64,000 nt of DNA from Candidatus Bathyarchaeota archaeon (GTDB taxonomy: Archaea; Thermoproteota; Bathyarchaeia; Bathyarchaeales; Bathycorpusculaceae): the NCBI GenBank assembly GCA_026014615.1, contig JAOZHZ010000004.1:124001-188000 (forward strand). The letters are read 5' to 3'. Below, in pieces: positions 18,657 to 29,194 of the stretch (the first letter of the stretch is position 1; each line of letters starts with the position of its first letter). The notes under the pieces are model-generated. The model saw nothing but the letters and a program-made list of their open reading frames with translations. It had not been told where the DNA came from and did not search any database. The position numbers and the translations under genes are program-made.

Positions 18657-18884
18657 TTAAAGGGAGGCTTCTTTCCATTTTTTCATGTATCTATCGATTA
18701 TTTCTCGCGCTTGGCGTTCAGTGTTTGGAAGCGGCATCTGGGTGCTTGTTAGGCGGTACTGTAGGTCTGAGTTGTCTTGGCGGTAGTTGACGATTTTGAA
18801 GTTGATTTTGATGTTTGACTGTGCGAGTTCTTGGGCGATTTCTTGTTCAGCTTTCTTTAGATTCTGAGGGACAAACAGGGTCAT
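18657..18884 (-). CDS. Small hypothetical protein
   Basis: 75 aa complete ORF in an otherwise empty interval. Confidence 0.5.
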   Translation of the reverse strand: MTLFVPQNLKKAEQEIAQELAQSNIKINFKIVNYRQDNSDLQYRLTSTQMPLPNTERQAREIIDRYMKKWKEASL

Positions 18885-19170
18885 GGTTTTAGGTCTCCTT
18901 TCGAGTGGGTCTTTTTTCCAAAAATGGGTTTGGCAGATTAGGGTTGGTTAACCCAGCGTGGACGTTTAAAAATGGCTTTACTGGGGAATGAGGGGACATG
19001 TTTTCCGCGCCTTCGTAAAGTCCTAATCCACCAATCATCAAGAGTTCAGGAAACATGACAATACTTACTCTGGACGCCTAATAGGAATATGTGACTTCAA
19101 AGCGCAACAACAAATAATCTGAAAAAGTAGCCTAAAGAGAAACTGAAGAAAGGAAAAGAGGGTGAAGAAA

Positions 19171-20088
19171 TTATGCTTTTTGCATTTTTTCCCAGCAGTT
19201 GAACAGTTCGAGGACTTCGTCACCGCCGTGGCCCTTGAGGAACTCGCGGGTTTTGGTGTCTGCGACTGCTCTTCTCTGGAATTCGTGTATGTATTCGGCT
19301 TTTTCGGCTAGGAAGATGATGCCGTCTACGCCTTGCCTTGCGACGCGTGTTGCGACTGTCATGATTTGGTTTGCGGGTGCTACGGTGTCCCAAGTTTCGT
19401 TTGGTCCACGGACATAGAAGTTCACGAAAAACGGCTTCTTCAGAACGCTCTTAAAGCCACGTGCGATGGTTTCCCAGTACCATGGAGTCGGATAAGCCTT
19501 GCTGAACATGGGGATAACGAAGTAGTCGGTGTAGTCTGCCATGGCGTCAAAGTCGTATCCAAAGCGTGTCCTGCCTAGCAACGGGTCAGGCAGAATGTTT
19601 ACGTACAGAGGTTTGTCTGGGACGATTTCCTTTACTTCGGCTAGGAAGTCGGTGACGGTTTTGGCTCTCCAGTCAACCCAGCTTAAGCCGCTTTTGCGTT
19701 GTTTTTCGATACATCGGGGGCAAGTGCAGAAGCCTTGGTCTGCGAAGTGCTGGCTGCTGATGCTTATGCCGGGTGTGGTTTTGGCGCTTTCAGCGATGAT
19801 TTTTAGGTTGTACTCGCGGGCTTCAGGGTTAGTCATGCAGACGACGTCCCAGCGGAGGTTGTAGCGTTTGTTAGTGCGCAGTGATGGACCATTTGCGCTT
19901 ACAGAGACCCAGTCGGGGCGTTTTGCAGCCATGAAGTTGTCGCCGAAACACGCAATGTTAGTGTACATTTCAGGGTTTGGTTTTCCAACAATTCCAGATT
20001 CAGATTTCAGACGGTAGAAGTTAATGTCTACGCCTGCAGCTGGTTCGGGTTCATATAAGAAAACTCCGGATTTCAAGTTATTCACCAT
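19171..20088 (-). CDS. Uncharacterised protein (TIM-barrel-like?), CxCPRC family
   Basis: 305 aa; QHFADQGFCTCPRCIEKQRKSGLSWVDWRAKTVTDFLAEVKEI, paralogous to 21528-22418. Confidence 0.8.
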   Translation of the reverse strand: MVNNLKSGVFLYEPEPAAGVDINFYRLKSESGIVGKPNPEMYTNIACFGDNFMAAKRPDWVSVSANGPSLRTNKRYNLRWDVVCMTNPEAREYNLKIIAESAKTTPGISISSQHFADQGFCTCPRCIEKQRKSGLSWVDWRAKTVTDFLAEVKEIVPDKPLYVNILPDPLLGRTRFGYDFDAMADYTDYFVIPMFSKAYPTPWYWETIARGFKSVLKKPFFVNFYVRGPNETWDTVAPANQIMTVATRVARQGVDGIIFLAEKAEYIHEFQRRAVADTKTREFLKGHGGDEVLELFNCWEKMQKA

Positions 20089-20139
20089 TATGTGTCCTTG
20101 TTCTTACCGCAAAAGGATTTTGCAGCATATTTAAGGCTT

Positions 20140-21243
20140 TCAGTTTTCCCTTCTCGCCAACGCATTTTTCGCCAATTCAAGAAGAGCAAATTTTAGAAAC
20201 GGCGGCAAACCCACCGCGTCTGCATCGGCATCGGTGATTGTTTGAAGCGGACGGGTACAGTTCTGTTTTGATAGAAGCGCACCGAAATCTCTGCCGACGG
20301 ATTTTAGGTCACTGAACTGCGGTGGAAGAAGCCCCTTTTCGAATTCCTCGTTAAGCTTAACCGCCGCAAGCACTGCAGAAGCAAACACAGCGTCCTCGCG
20401 AATCAGTTGGGAGAACAAAGCTGCCAGTTCCTGCTTGTCCACGTTCAAACTTTTAGCTTTGGATAACTCAAACGCCAACTGCCTAATCGACAGGTGCCTA
20501 GCGTCAAGACGCGAAAGAAGCGACCTGTGGGGGCTGCATTCTTTGCCTTTGGCTATGGCTTCTTTGACGGCTTTTTTGGTGCAGTAACCCACCAGCTGCC
20601 CCAGCGGAGAGGCAGGTCCCCCGTAAACTATGGGTTCGCCGCGTCCAGTTTCAGCTACTACGATAGCGTCGGTTATGGTTCCTGTTGCAACGTCGCCTGT
20701 GTAGCGGCTTCTGATGTCCAACTCCAGCATAGCCGCGGTTTTGGCTTCTGTCGCCGTGATTATGTTTCCTACCAGACAGCTTTCAGTGGGGTTGCCGTCG
20801 ATAAGCACAATAATGTTGATTGTGCCGCCGATGTCATGCGTATTCATCTCTTCCCCAGACGCCTCCGCGAAATTGCATGTGTTACCTGCGTCGTCAGCCG
20901 CAGTGGCGATGACACTTACACCGATACCGTCTACCCTCTTGGATGCCAAAGCAAAATTGCGCACACAAGCAGCCGTAACCATGCTGATGAAACCATTCTG
21001 AACGCCTATTTTTTTGGATGAATCCGCCACCAAAACGTCGGGGTCAGCGTGCAGGTTGCCGTCTCCGTAGTTTTTAGGAACCTCAATGTTTAGAATGCCG
21101 CGGGTTTTTTTTATGCCTCCACCATTGTAGAAGGCTGAGCTTACCGTGCTGAGGGGCTCCTCGGAGAGGACAGCCAAAACGTTTTCTTGAAGAACTAGTT
21201 TTGTGCCTTTTGCTTCAAGCGTGAATTCTTTCAGGAAAGTCAC
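20140..21243 (-). CDS. cbiZ: Adenosylcobinamide amidohydrolase (CbiZ family)
   Basis: 367 aa; LSTVSSAFYNGGGIKKTRGILNIEVPKNY, GFISMVTAAC, GGTINIIVLIDG, TATEAKTAAMLEL, ATGTITDAIVVA. Confidence 0.8.
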   Translation of the reverse strand: MTFLKEFTLEAKGTKLVLQENVLAVLSEEPLSTVSSAFYNGGGIKKTRGILNIEVPKNYGDGNLHADPDVLVADSSKKIGVQNGFISMVTAACVRNFALASKRVDGIGVSVIATAADDAGNTCNFAEASGEEMNTHDIGGTINIIVLIDGNPTESCLVGNIITATEAKTAAMLELDIRSRYTGDVATGTITDAIVVAETGRGEPIVYGGPASPLGQLVGYCTKKAVKEAIAKGKECSPHRSLLSRLDARHLSIRQLAFELSKAKSLNVDKQELAALFSQLIREDAVFASAVLAAVKLNEEFEKGLLPPQFSDLKSVGRDFGALLSKQNCTRPLQTITDADADAVGLPPFLKFALLELAKNALARREN

Positions 21244-21464
21244 CTTAGGTCAGTTTTGATTTTCTTGTTTACCGTGATGGCTTTGGCTGGGCATAAGTCT
21301 GCGCATACACCGCACTGGGTACAGGCTTTTTCGTCAACGACGCGGGGTTTTTTGTTTTCGCCCTCCTCAAGTATGCCAACGGGGCAAACCCCAACGCAGA
21401 GTAACCCTAAACAAGAAATACATTTTGCGTGGTCAATTGTTACATGTGCCCTATGCGTAACCAT
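21240..21464 (-). CDS. 4Fe-4S ferredoxin-type protein
   Basis: 74 aa; CISCLGLLCVGVCP and CTQCGVCADLCP clusters; start/stop overlap with cbiZ. Confidence 0.9.
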   Translation of the reverse strand: MVTHRAHVTIDHAKCISCLGLLCVGVCPVGILEEGENKKPRVVDEKACTQCGVCADLCPAKAITVNKKIKTDLR

Positions 21465-21527
21465 CGGGAATCAACAGTTTAATAAGCCCCACAGATATAT
21501 TTGTTGCGCGCGGAGTGAGAGACCACC

Positions 21528-22418
21528 ATGAAAATCGGATTAGTCACCTACACACCAGAAAAAGTTCCCGGTTACGAAATGCATGTGTACTACTCAAAAT
21601 GGGCAGACGGACAAGCCTTCCCAGCCGCCAAGCACATGCAAAACGACGCCACATGCTTCTGTGACGCAAAAGCCATACGGGAAGACCCTAGCATCGCCGC
21701 AGTTTCCAAGCAAGGAGCTGCCCTGCGGAAAAACAGATTATTCAACATGCCCTTTGATTACGTCTGCCCCACTCATCCCCAGTACCGCCAGAAGGTTCTG
21801 GACTACGTGAAAAGCTTAAACAGGGAAAACATTGAGGGCGTCACCATGAACCTTTACCATTTCCCTGACCAAGAATTCTGTATCTGCCCCAGATGCTTAA
21901 AACTATGGAAAGAGAGCGGTTTAGAGTGGGTTGATTGGCGAGCCAAAGTGGTCACTGAATTCCTCGCCGAAGCCAAAGCCCTAACTAAGGGCACTTTTGC
22001 GGTGGAAATGTTCCCTGACCCCCTTATGGCTAAGGAGCGGTTTGGCATAGACTTTGAAGCCATCGCCCCACTGGTTGATTATTTCCATGTGCCACTTTCG
22101 TCGAGGGATTACTTGACAAACTACTGGGTAGACCTGCTGACACGAGACTTCATCAAGCTGCTTAAGAAGCCGGTGGTGGTGGAGCTCAGCGGTGAAATGC
22201 TAAACGACGAAAAAACCGACGCCCTGCTGAAGACAGTGGCTTACTTGAGCCGACATGACTTGTTGGGTGTCCTGTTGCTAGTGCATGACTCTGAAAACGC
22301 TAAACAAATAGCCAAGTTCGCTGTGCAGGACAGTGGCTTCCGTAACTGGCTTAGCAGGTATGAGTTGCCTGAGATGACGCGGATAGTGGAGAACTGGGAA
22401 AAAATCTACAAAGAGTAA
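21528..22418 (+). CDS. Uncharacterised protein, CxCPRC family paralog
   Basis: 296 aa; YHFPDQEFCICPRCLKLWKESGLEWVDWRAKVVTEFLAEAKAL, collinear with 19171-20088. Confidence 0.82.
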   Translation: MKIGLVTYTPEKVPGYEMHVYYSKWADGQAFPAAKHMQNDATCFCDAKAIREDPSIAAVSKQGAALRKNRLFNMPFDYVCPTHPQYRQKVLDYVKSLNRENIEGVTMNLYHFPDQEFCICPRCLKLWKESGLEWVDWRAKVVTEFLAEAKALTKGTFAVEMFPDPLMAKERFGIDFEAIAPLVDYFHVPLSSRDYLTNYWVDLLTRDFIKLLKKPVVVELSGEMLNDEKTDALLKTVAYLSRHDLLGVLLLVHDSENAKQIAKFAVQDSGFRNWLSRYELPEMTRIVENWEKIYKE

Positions 22419-22559
22419 ACCAGTTTTTCTTTATTTTTGACTTTTTCGCTACTTATATAGGATAATTCGATTATTTTTTTCAAGTTAAAAGCCCTGTTCA
22501 GAATCAAGGCCTGCCCTGTTTGGTAACTCTTATAAGTGCAAGATAGCTCATTTGGAAAT

Positions 22560-23138
22560 ATGTTTTATGACAGCAAGAAATTGGCGGGTCTACTGCTTTT
22601 TGTTGGCGGTGTACAAAGCGTCTTGTCCATTATTATTGCTGAGACGCGTTATCCGGGCTACAGTGTAGCAAACAACTACATCAGCGACTTAGGCGTGAAC
22701 CCACACTCAGCCTTCATCTTCAACACTTCCACCCTGATACTGGGCTTACTAACTATCGCCGCAGCCTACAACATCCAACGCGCGTTCAGCAACCGCGTCT
22801 TCACGGCAACCATAGCCTTAGCAGGCATCGGAGCGGCAGGAGTAGGCTTATTCAACGAACTCCACCTCATACCACACTACACCTCAGCGATAACAACATT
22901 TCTTTTCGGCGCAATATCCGCCGTCTACTCCATAAGAATAATAAAACCACCGCTCGGATACGCCTCATTAGCGTTAGGCGCCATAGCACTTGCAGCAATT
23001 GTCTTTGCCGTGTTACGTATGGATCTTGGTTTAGGCGTCGGCGGAATGGAACGCATCATTGCCTACCCGACGCTGATGTGGATAATCGGCTTCGGCGGCT
23101 ATCTTATTGGAACCTCAGCAGGCTCCACAAAAAATTAG
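22560..23138 (+). CDS. DUF998-like multi-pass membrane protein
   Basis: Start refined to ATG (MFYDSKKLAGLLLF); YPGYSVANNYISDLGVNP motif; several TM helices. Confidence 0.75.
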   Translation: MFYDSKKLAGLLLFVGGVQSVLSIIIAETRYPGYSVANNYISDLGVNPHSAFIFNTSTLILGLLTIAAAYNIQRAFSNRVFTATIALAGIGAAGVGLFNELHLIPHYTSAITTFLFGAISAVYSIRIIKPPLGYASLALGAIALAAIVFAVLRMDLGLGVGGMERIIAYPTLMWIIGFGGYLIGTSAGSTKN

Positions 23139-24727
23139 TTACGAGAATACGCCACTTTTCCGCCTATCACCGTCATTTCCACAGCGATATCTTGAATTTG
23201 ACTAATAGGAACCTCATGAGGGTCTTGAGCAAGCACTGTAAAATCAGCGAGTTTGCCCTCTTCAATGGAGCCTTTCACTTTTTCTTCACCGGAAGCCCAT
23301 GCGGCCTGAGTGGTGTACATCTGCAACGCCTCATCAACGCTCAACTGTTCCTCGGGATAAAACCGCCTCGTAACCGCAGACTGGATACCCAACATCGGGT
23401 TCAGGGGCTCCATGGGACAGTCACTACCGCCGCAGACACAGACGCCTTCACCGAAAAGCGTTTTCAATGGATAAAGCCAACGCGCCCGTTCTTCGCCAAG
23501 ATGTTCCACAGCGTCATAAACGGAGAACTCCGATACCGCAACCAACGGCTGCACTGAAACAACCACTTTGGCTTTTTTAAGACGCTGAATAAGGGCGGGA
23601 TTAAGAAGTGCCGCTGGGTCTATGCGGTGCCTCCCTTTGTCGTCGGCGGATTCTATGACGTTTAACGCTGCATCCACGGCTTTGTCGCCCATGGCGTGCA
23701 TAACCAACTGGAAACCCCGTTCAACCACGTTTTTTGCGGAAGCAGCCAAATCCTTTTGAGGAGACGTTAACTTGCCGCTGCCCTGTGCATCACCTAAGTA
23801 AGGCTTAGCCAAAGCCGCCGTCCGAGAAGCCAAGTAGCCGTCAGCGCAGACTTCGACTCCTCCAATCTTTGCAGAACCTTTCTCTAATCCTTCCAGCAAC
23901 CCAGAATCGCTAAGCAGGTTTGCAGGAATCACCATGTACACACGCAGAGGCATTTTCCCCGCTTCCAAGAGGCGTTTGAGGATTTGCACATCCATCGCCG
24001 ATTCAGCCAACCAATGAATACTCGTTATGCCCGCCTGCACAATTTTCTCGCAAGCCAAAGCCGCAGCATCAACAAGCTCGTCTAGAGTTGGCTCAGGAAC
24101 CATCTTCCAAACCAAATCCGTGGCGGTTTCCCTCAAAATGCCTGTTGGCTCGCCTTTTCCGTTTCTGTCGATGAATCCGCCCAGAGGCGCCTCGGTTGCT
24201 TTGGTTACGCCCGCCAACTCCAAAGCTTTACTGTTCACTAACGCGATTTGCCCGTTTTGGTGGTAAAAAAGCACGGGGTTATTTGGGGAAATCACGTCTA
24301 AGTCGTGTCGTGTGGGTAACCGTTTTTCAGTGAAGCGGGTTTCGTTCCAGCCTCTGCCAACCACCCACTTATCAGGCTGCATACCTTCTAAACGGCTACC
24401 GAGAAGTACCTGCATTTGGCTGATGGAGTTCGCCGCTAAATCCATCCACATCAGAAACCTGCCAAAATCCGCTACATGAATGTGCGTGTCGATAAAACCC
24501 GGCAGCACGGTTCTGCCGTCTAGGTAAACGATTTGCGTGTCTTTTCCGATTAGATAGGTGACTTCTTCGGTGGTGTCGACCTTGATGATTTGGTCGCCTT
24601 TGACTGCAACGGCTTCAGCGCAAGCTAAGGATTTGTTCATTGTGTAGATTTTGCCGTCGATTAACGCGAGGTCAGCTAACGTTTCACCGTTCACCGTTAC
24701 AATCCCTTTTGCAACTGTTCGTGACAA
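23135..24727 (-). CDS. Amidohydrolase family protein (YtcJ-like)
   Basis: 530 aa; PGFIDTHIHVADFG, HAMGDKAVDAAL, GSDCPMEPLNPMLGIQ. Confidence 0.9.
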   Translation of the reverse strand: MSRTVAKGIVTVNGETLADLALIDGKIYTMNKSLACAEAVAVKGDQIIKVDTTEEVTYLIGKDTQIVYLDGRTVLPGFIDTHIHVADFGRFLMWMDLAANSISQMQVLLGSRLEGMQPDKWVVGRGWNETRFTEKRLPTRHDLDVISPNNPVLFYHQNGQIALVNSKALELAGVTKATEAPLGGFIDRNGKGEPTGILRETATDLVWKMVPEPTLDELVDAAALACEKIVQAGITSIHWLAESAMDVQILKRLLEAGKMPLRVYMVIPANLLSDSGLLEGLEKGSAKIGGVEVCADGYLASRTAALAKPYLGDAQGSGKLTSPQKDLAASAKNVVERGFQLVMHAMGDKAVDAALNVIESADDKGRHRIDPAALLNPALIQRLKKAKVVVSVQPLVAVSEFSVYDAVEHLGEERARWLYPLKTLFGEGVCVCGGSDCPMEPLNPMLGIQSAVTRRFYPEEQLSVDEALQMYTTQAAWASGEEKVKGSIEEGKLADFTVLAQDPHEVPISQIQDIAVEMTVIGGKVAYSRN

Positions 24728-24786
24728 ACTCAGGTCAGGCTTACTTTAAAAAGGCATCTGGTCAACCGACCCAAACCCTGTTTAGG

Positions 24787-25986
24787 TCACACCATCTGCT
24801 GAGCCTCACGGTAAACCCCCAGCATTTTCTGGGCACAAACATCCCAAGTTAACTCGCTCACGATGTACTTTCGACCGTTAACACCCATACTCTGCCGCAA
24901 CGAAGCATCCGACAAAAGCTTCAAAACGGCGTCAGCGAACGCGTCCGAATCAGCAGGTTCCACAAGTAAACCTGTCTCTCCAGTCAGCACCGCTTCTGAT
25001 ACGCCACTCACGTTAAAGGCAACCACCGGCGTCGCGGAAGCCTGTGCCTCAAGCAGTGCGATGCCCTGCCCTTCCTGAATTGAGGGGAAAACGAAAACTT
25101 CTGCGCAGGCGTAAGCAGCGGACAAATCCGTCTCGGAAACATCACCAAGAAACAGGAAGTTCCCCGAAAGATTGGCTTGCGCAACTTCAGCCTCCAAGCT
25201 ACTCTTTGAGGGTCCATCACCCACTATTACAAACAGGGTTTGGTTGCGTCCTTGCACTATGTTCTTGGCTGCTTGGATGAGGTATGAAAGCCCTTTGCGA
25301 GGTATTAGCCTGCCCACAAACAGCACCACCTGACGCCCATCCGCGCCAATACGCGCTTTGAATTCGCGGCGGCAGCCTTCAGCGTCAGGCTTGAATCTTT
25401 CGGGGTCCACGCCGTTGGGAACTATCCTGATTTTTTCTGGGTTTACGCCGTAGAGTTCAACAATTTTTTGCTTCGAATACTGGCTTATGGTCACAACAAA
25501 GTCGGCTTTTTTGGCGGATTCTTCCTCTATTTTGGCGAGGCGCTTCATGAAAAAGTTCGCCGTTTTCGCCCGTGTGGACATGCAGCCGCGAGCCTGCACC
25601 TGCGCATACTCATCAGCCAACACGCCGTGAACAGTGGTGATGAAGGGCGCTTTGACTCCCCGTCTTTTGAGGGCGTTCTGAAAGCCGTAGCCGCTGACGT
25701 TGTGAGACTCGTGAACATCAGCGTTTATTTTGTTGGCCATTTTGGAAAGCGTTCGGTTAAAGGTTAAGTTGTCCAGCGGGAAAACGCGGTCAGTACTACT
25801 GCATGGAACAATCGATACGCCGTCCACAGTGGTGGGTGTGTGGAAGCCTGCTTTTGTACCGCTATACACCGTGAAGTCAACTTCACTGCTAAGGCGTTTG
25901 CCTGTTTCCAGTATGCGCCGTTCGACTCCTCCCAAGTAAAGGTGGGGTGGTTGAGTATTGAAAACGGCGAGGCTTAGTTTTTTCAT
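24787..25986 (-). CDS. Glycosyltransferase, GT4-like
   Basis: 399 aa; VVLFVGRLIPRKGLSYLIQA, EGQGIALLEAQASATPVVA. Confidence 0.92.
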   Translation of the reverse strand: MKKLSLAVFNTQPPHLYLGGVERRILETGKRLSSEVDFTVYSGTKAGFHTPTTVDGVSIVPCSSTDRVFPLDNLTFNRTLSKMANKINADVHESHNVSGYGFQNALKRRGVKAPFITTVHGVLADEYAQVQARGCMSTRAKTANFFMKRLAKIEEESAKKADFVVTISQYSKQKIVELYGVNPEKIRIVPNGVDPERFKPDAEGCRREFKARIGADGRQVVLFVGRLIPRKGLSYLIQAAKNIVQGRNQTLFVIVGDGPSKSSLEAEVAQANLSGNFLFLGDVSETDLSAAYACAEVFVFPSIQEGQGIALLEAQASATPVVAFNVSGVSEAVLTGETGLLVEPADSDAFADAVLKLLSDASLRQSMGVNGRKYIVSELTWDVCAQKMLGVYREAQQMV

Positions 25987-26097
25987 GGGGGAGTCAACTT
26001 TCAGTGTCCAAAATGTTGTATAAAACGTTTCCCTGAAAAGTCAAAGCCAACAACAATAAGCCGCTTCGCCTTTTCGCAGCCAAAACAGAAATGGAAC

Positions 26098-28989
26098 TCA
26101 TTTTTTGCTGCTTTTCACGTAAATGTACCCAGCAATGACGATAACCACAATCAAAGCGCCGATGACTGCGAAATATACGTACAGCAGGGGCACGCCTAGA
26201 AAGGTTAGCTGGTCAAACGGGGTGGGCGTCTGTCCGGGCTGGTGAGTGGGCGTGGGCGAGGCATCGATAGGACTTTCAGAGGGTGACGGCAGCGGGGGAG
26301 CATCCACAAACAAAGCTGCTGTTTTGCTGGTTGCTGACTTGTAGAAGCTTTTGTCTGACTGCCATTGTGCAGTGACGGACCAGTTTCCTCCCGCTTTAGG
26401 CATGAAAGCAAAGGCGAAACTTCCTGTCTCAGTGGTTGAGGCATCCAAGGTTGTCATGGAGCCGTCTGGTTTAACCAGCATAACTGTTATGGTGGCGTTG
26501 CTTAAGGCGGGTGTAAGTTGCCCCCAGCCTGTGACAAGTTCGTCTGATTCAACCTCGTTCTTGTCTAAAACAACAGTTACGCTACTGGTCAAAGCGCTAT
26601 ATTCGGATAAGCAGTAGACGTTCCAGTCGTTGCTTCCCACGTAAACGCGCCCTTCATAAACGCTGGCGGATGACCAACTGTTAGAGTTCATAGTGAAAAG
26701 CCCAAGTTTCTCGCCGTCTGTGGCGTTCAACACCCAAACGTTGCGTTCATCCGTGACAACATACAACTTGTTGCCCGCGTAAGTAGGTGAAACATACAAC
26801 TCGTCACCCGTGAAACATGTCCAGATGACATCGCCGTTTCGGGCGTTCAAGCAGACTATCGAGAACTTGTCCACAATAAAGAGCCTACCATCCAAGTAGA
26901 TTGGAGAGCACAAAATGAACTCTGCCGCTTCAGGATCCTTGTAAGACCACACCGTTTTACCCGTCGCAGCGTCTACAGCGTAATATGCTGAGACGTCAGA
27001 AGCTACAAACACCATGCCGCCCCCAACCACAGGCGACGCATGCATATCTGTGCCGCCGATGAAAACGGGTTCGTAGGGTATGGTGTGCTTCCAGATTACA
27101 ACTCCGTTGAGGGCGTTTAGTTTGTAGAGGGCACCTGCTTCTGGTTCCTGTGAGACCACGTAAACGGCGCCGCCTGCCACAGCGGGTGATGATGTGATGT
27201 ATCCTTGTGTTTGATATCGCCAGACAATGGAGCCGTTTTCTGCGTTTATGCAGTAAGTGTAGTTATCCAGTGCTCCCACGTAGACGTTGCCGTGGGCTAC
27301 GGTGGGGGAAGAACGTAGTTGAACTGCCGCGTTAAAGTTACCTGTCAAGTCGCCTCCTGCGAATCTTGACCAAATGAGGCTACCGTCGGTGGCGTTTAAG
27401 CAGTACACAAACCCGTCATCAGGTCCAGTGAAAACTCGACCGCCCGCCACCGCAGGGGAAGACCAGACGCGTTGGTGAGTAGTGAACTTCCAAATAAACG
27501 TGCCATCCCGAGCGTCCACCGCATAGATGTTCTTGTCTTGAGAGCCAAAATAGACGACACCATCGGCGATGCTTGGCGACGAAATCACGGCACCGTCTGT
27601 ATAGAAGTTCCAACGCAACGAGAGGCTCGTTGGACCTGACTGGCCAACCGCAGAGTGCTCGGCATCATGACGAAACATAGGCCAGTCACTTGTGCCAAAC
27701 GCCCAAACTTCATTTGCTGTTGAATACTCTGCACCTGAAATGGTGTCTACTGCGGTGGTGACGTTGCCAGGGATCATGTACAAGTTTCCGTACGCAATTG
27801 CCACGGATTCTCGGGGGGCAAACGCCTCTATAGGCAGCTTCCAGATAACGTGTCCTGTGTAAGCGTCAAGGCAAACAAACTCCGACGCAGTGTTATTGAT
27901 GCCTCCATAAGCCTCCAGTTGACCGCTAGTCACGTAGATTTTGCCGTCGGCTATTGTGGGGTTTCCTGGAAACATCATGGGTCCTGGACCAGAATACTTC
28001 CAGACAACTGCTCCCGTGTCGGCGTCAAAGGCATAGATGCCGCCGTCCATGTTAGGTTCATAAACCATGCCGTACGCGGCTGCTCCGCCCGTGCAGAAGT
28101 AGCCGTCCTCGGTGTCAGCGCGGTAAGTCCACAAGATATCACCCGTTACTGCGTCAAAAGCGTAGAAGGTGTTATCGTGGGCACCGCCTCGGAAGAATTT
28201 ACCAGCATAATAAGTTCCAGAGAAAATCATGGCTGCCTTAGTATTTGTGTCCCACAACACTTTGCCTGTTTTGGCGTCCAAAGCCATCTGGTGAGCCTGA
28301 TAGGAGCCTGGGAAAACCTTGCCGTCACCGTACTGGATTCCAGAGCCACCCATGCCGCTGCCTGAAACGTATGTTTCCCACACCATTTCAGGCGGGTTTT
28401 CGGGGTCGGAGAAGTTCCATCCTTGCACGTGAGAGTTTGACAGGATGTAGAACATTTTTTCTTCGGGGCTGTAAACGTTATAGTTAAAGAGCGGGTTTGG
28501 TCCTGCAGTGAAGTTTTGGCTTGTCCACAGGATGTCTCCAGTGTCTGGGTCAAGGCAGAAGCGACCGATTATCATGTGGTGACCGTCGATTTTGTAGACT
28601 GCGGGCCACTCTTGAGACTCAGGTAAACTGGTCTGCCAGAGTACAGAGCCTGCTGATTCGTCCAGCGCGTAAACGGTGGTTTTGGTGCATACGTACACTT
28701 TGTTGTTGAACGCGGAAATGTAGGGTTGTATACCGTTGATGGTGGCTTTCCACAGGATGTCAGGAGCTTCGGGGGCAGGTCCATCGGAGAAATGGGAAAA
28801 AGCGGCGTCCCCCGTGAACTGGGGCCACTCATAATTGGACAAATCGCTGTAGCTTAAGGCTTCGGGAACGTCGGCAGCTGACGCAGTTAACAAAGAACCC
28901 TGCTCTAACCCCCCAAAAAACGCTGCATCCGACATAACCAACAATAGAATTACGACAACTGCTGTGGAGATAACTTTTGAAGTTTTCAT
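26098..28989 (-). CDS. PQQ-like beta-propeller repeat extracellular protein
   Basis: 963 aa; signal peptide; repeated VYVGS.D..VYAVDA.DG..IWKF units; C-terminal TM. Confidence 0.9.
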   Translation of the reverse strand: MKTSKVISTAVVVILLLVMSDAAFFGGLEQGSLLTASAADVPEALSYSDLSNYEWPQFTGDAAFSHFSDGPAPEAPDILWKATINGIQPYISAFNNKVYVCTKTTVYALDESAGSVLWQTSLPESQEWPAVYKIDGHHMIIGRFCLDPDTGDILWTSQNFTAGPNPLFNYNVYSPEEKMFYILSNSHVQGWNFSDPENPPEMVWETYVSGSGMGGSGIQYGDGKVFPGSYQAHQMALDAKTGKVLWDTNTKAAMIFSGTYYAGKFFRGGAHDNTFYAFDAVTGDILWTYRADTEDGYFCTGGAAAYGMVYEPNMDGGIYAFDADTGAVVWKYSGPGPMMFPGNPTIADGKIYVTSGQLEAYGGINNTASEFVCLDAYTGHVIWKLPIEAFAPRESVAIAYGNLYMIPGNVTTAVDTISGAEYSTANEVWAFGTSDWPMFRHDAEHSAVGQSGPTSLSLRWNFYTDGAVISSPSIADGVVYFGSQDKNIYAVDARDGTFIWKFTTHQRVWSSPAVAGGRVFTGPDDGFVYCLNATDGSLIWSRFAGGDLTGNFNAAVQLRSSPTVAHGNVYVGALDNYTYCINAENGSIVWRYQTQGYITSSPAVAGGAVYVVSQEPEAGALYKLNALNGVVIWKHTIPYEPVFIGGTDMHASPVVGGGMVFVASDVSAYYAVDAATGKTVWSYKDPEAAEFILCSPIYLDGRLFIVDKFSIVCLNARNGDVIWTCFTGDELYVSPTYAGNKLYVVTDERNVWVLNATDGEKLGLFTMNSNSWSSASVYEGRVYVGSNDWNVYCLSEYSALTSSVTVVLDKNEVESDELVTGWGQLTPALSNATITVMLVKPDGSMTTLDASTTETGSFAFAFMPKAGGNWSVTAQWQSDKSFYKSATSKTAALFVDAPPLPSPSESPIDASPTPTHQPGQTPTPFDQLTFLGVPLLYVYFAVIGALIVVIVIAGYIYVKSSKK

Positions 28990-29110
28990 GCCTCAGCCCC
29001 GAGGAACCTACAACGGGGATACACTTATGTTCCCCTTCGCTTGCATGTTGAAATAGAGTAGTTTCACTATAAACCTTTTGCCGAAAAACCACTTTGAGTT
29101 AACGGCGACA

Positions 29111-29126
29111 GTTTGACCTATCAAAC
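29111..29126. promoter_or_regulatory. Inverted repeat between divergent genes
   Basis: GTTTGA-CCTA-TCAAAC. Confidence 0.35.
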
Positions 29127-29178
29127 GTGTGAATGCCTATAAGTTCAATAACTCATTTAAATTCGTTAATTAATAGAG

Positions 29179-29194
29179 ACCGTGTTCACACGGT
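29179..29194. promoter_or_regulatory. Inverted repeat upstream of 29261
   Basis: ACCGTG-TTCA-CACGGT. Confidence 0.35.

Noticed and set aside
26050-26095. GCCTTTTCGCAGCCAAAACAG, superficially like parts of the dispersed element
   Set aside because: Too short and misordered to be homologous on inspection.
28227-28553. Overlapping minus-strand ORFs inside the PQQ propeller gene (e.g. 28227-28553, 28572-28832)
   Set aside because: Alternate-frame ORFs within a long, well-supported CDS.
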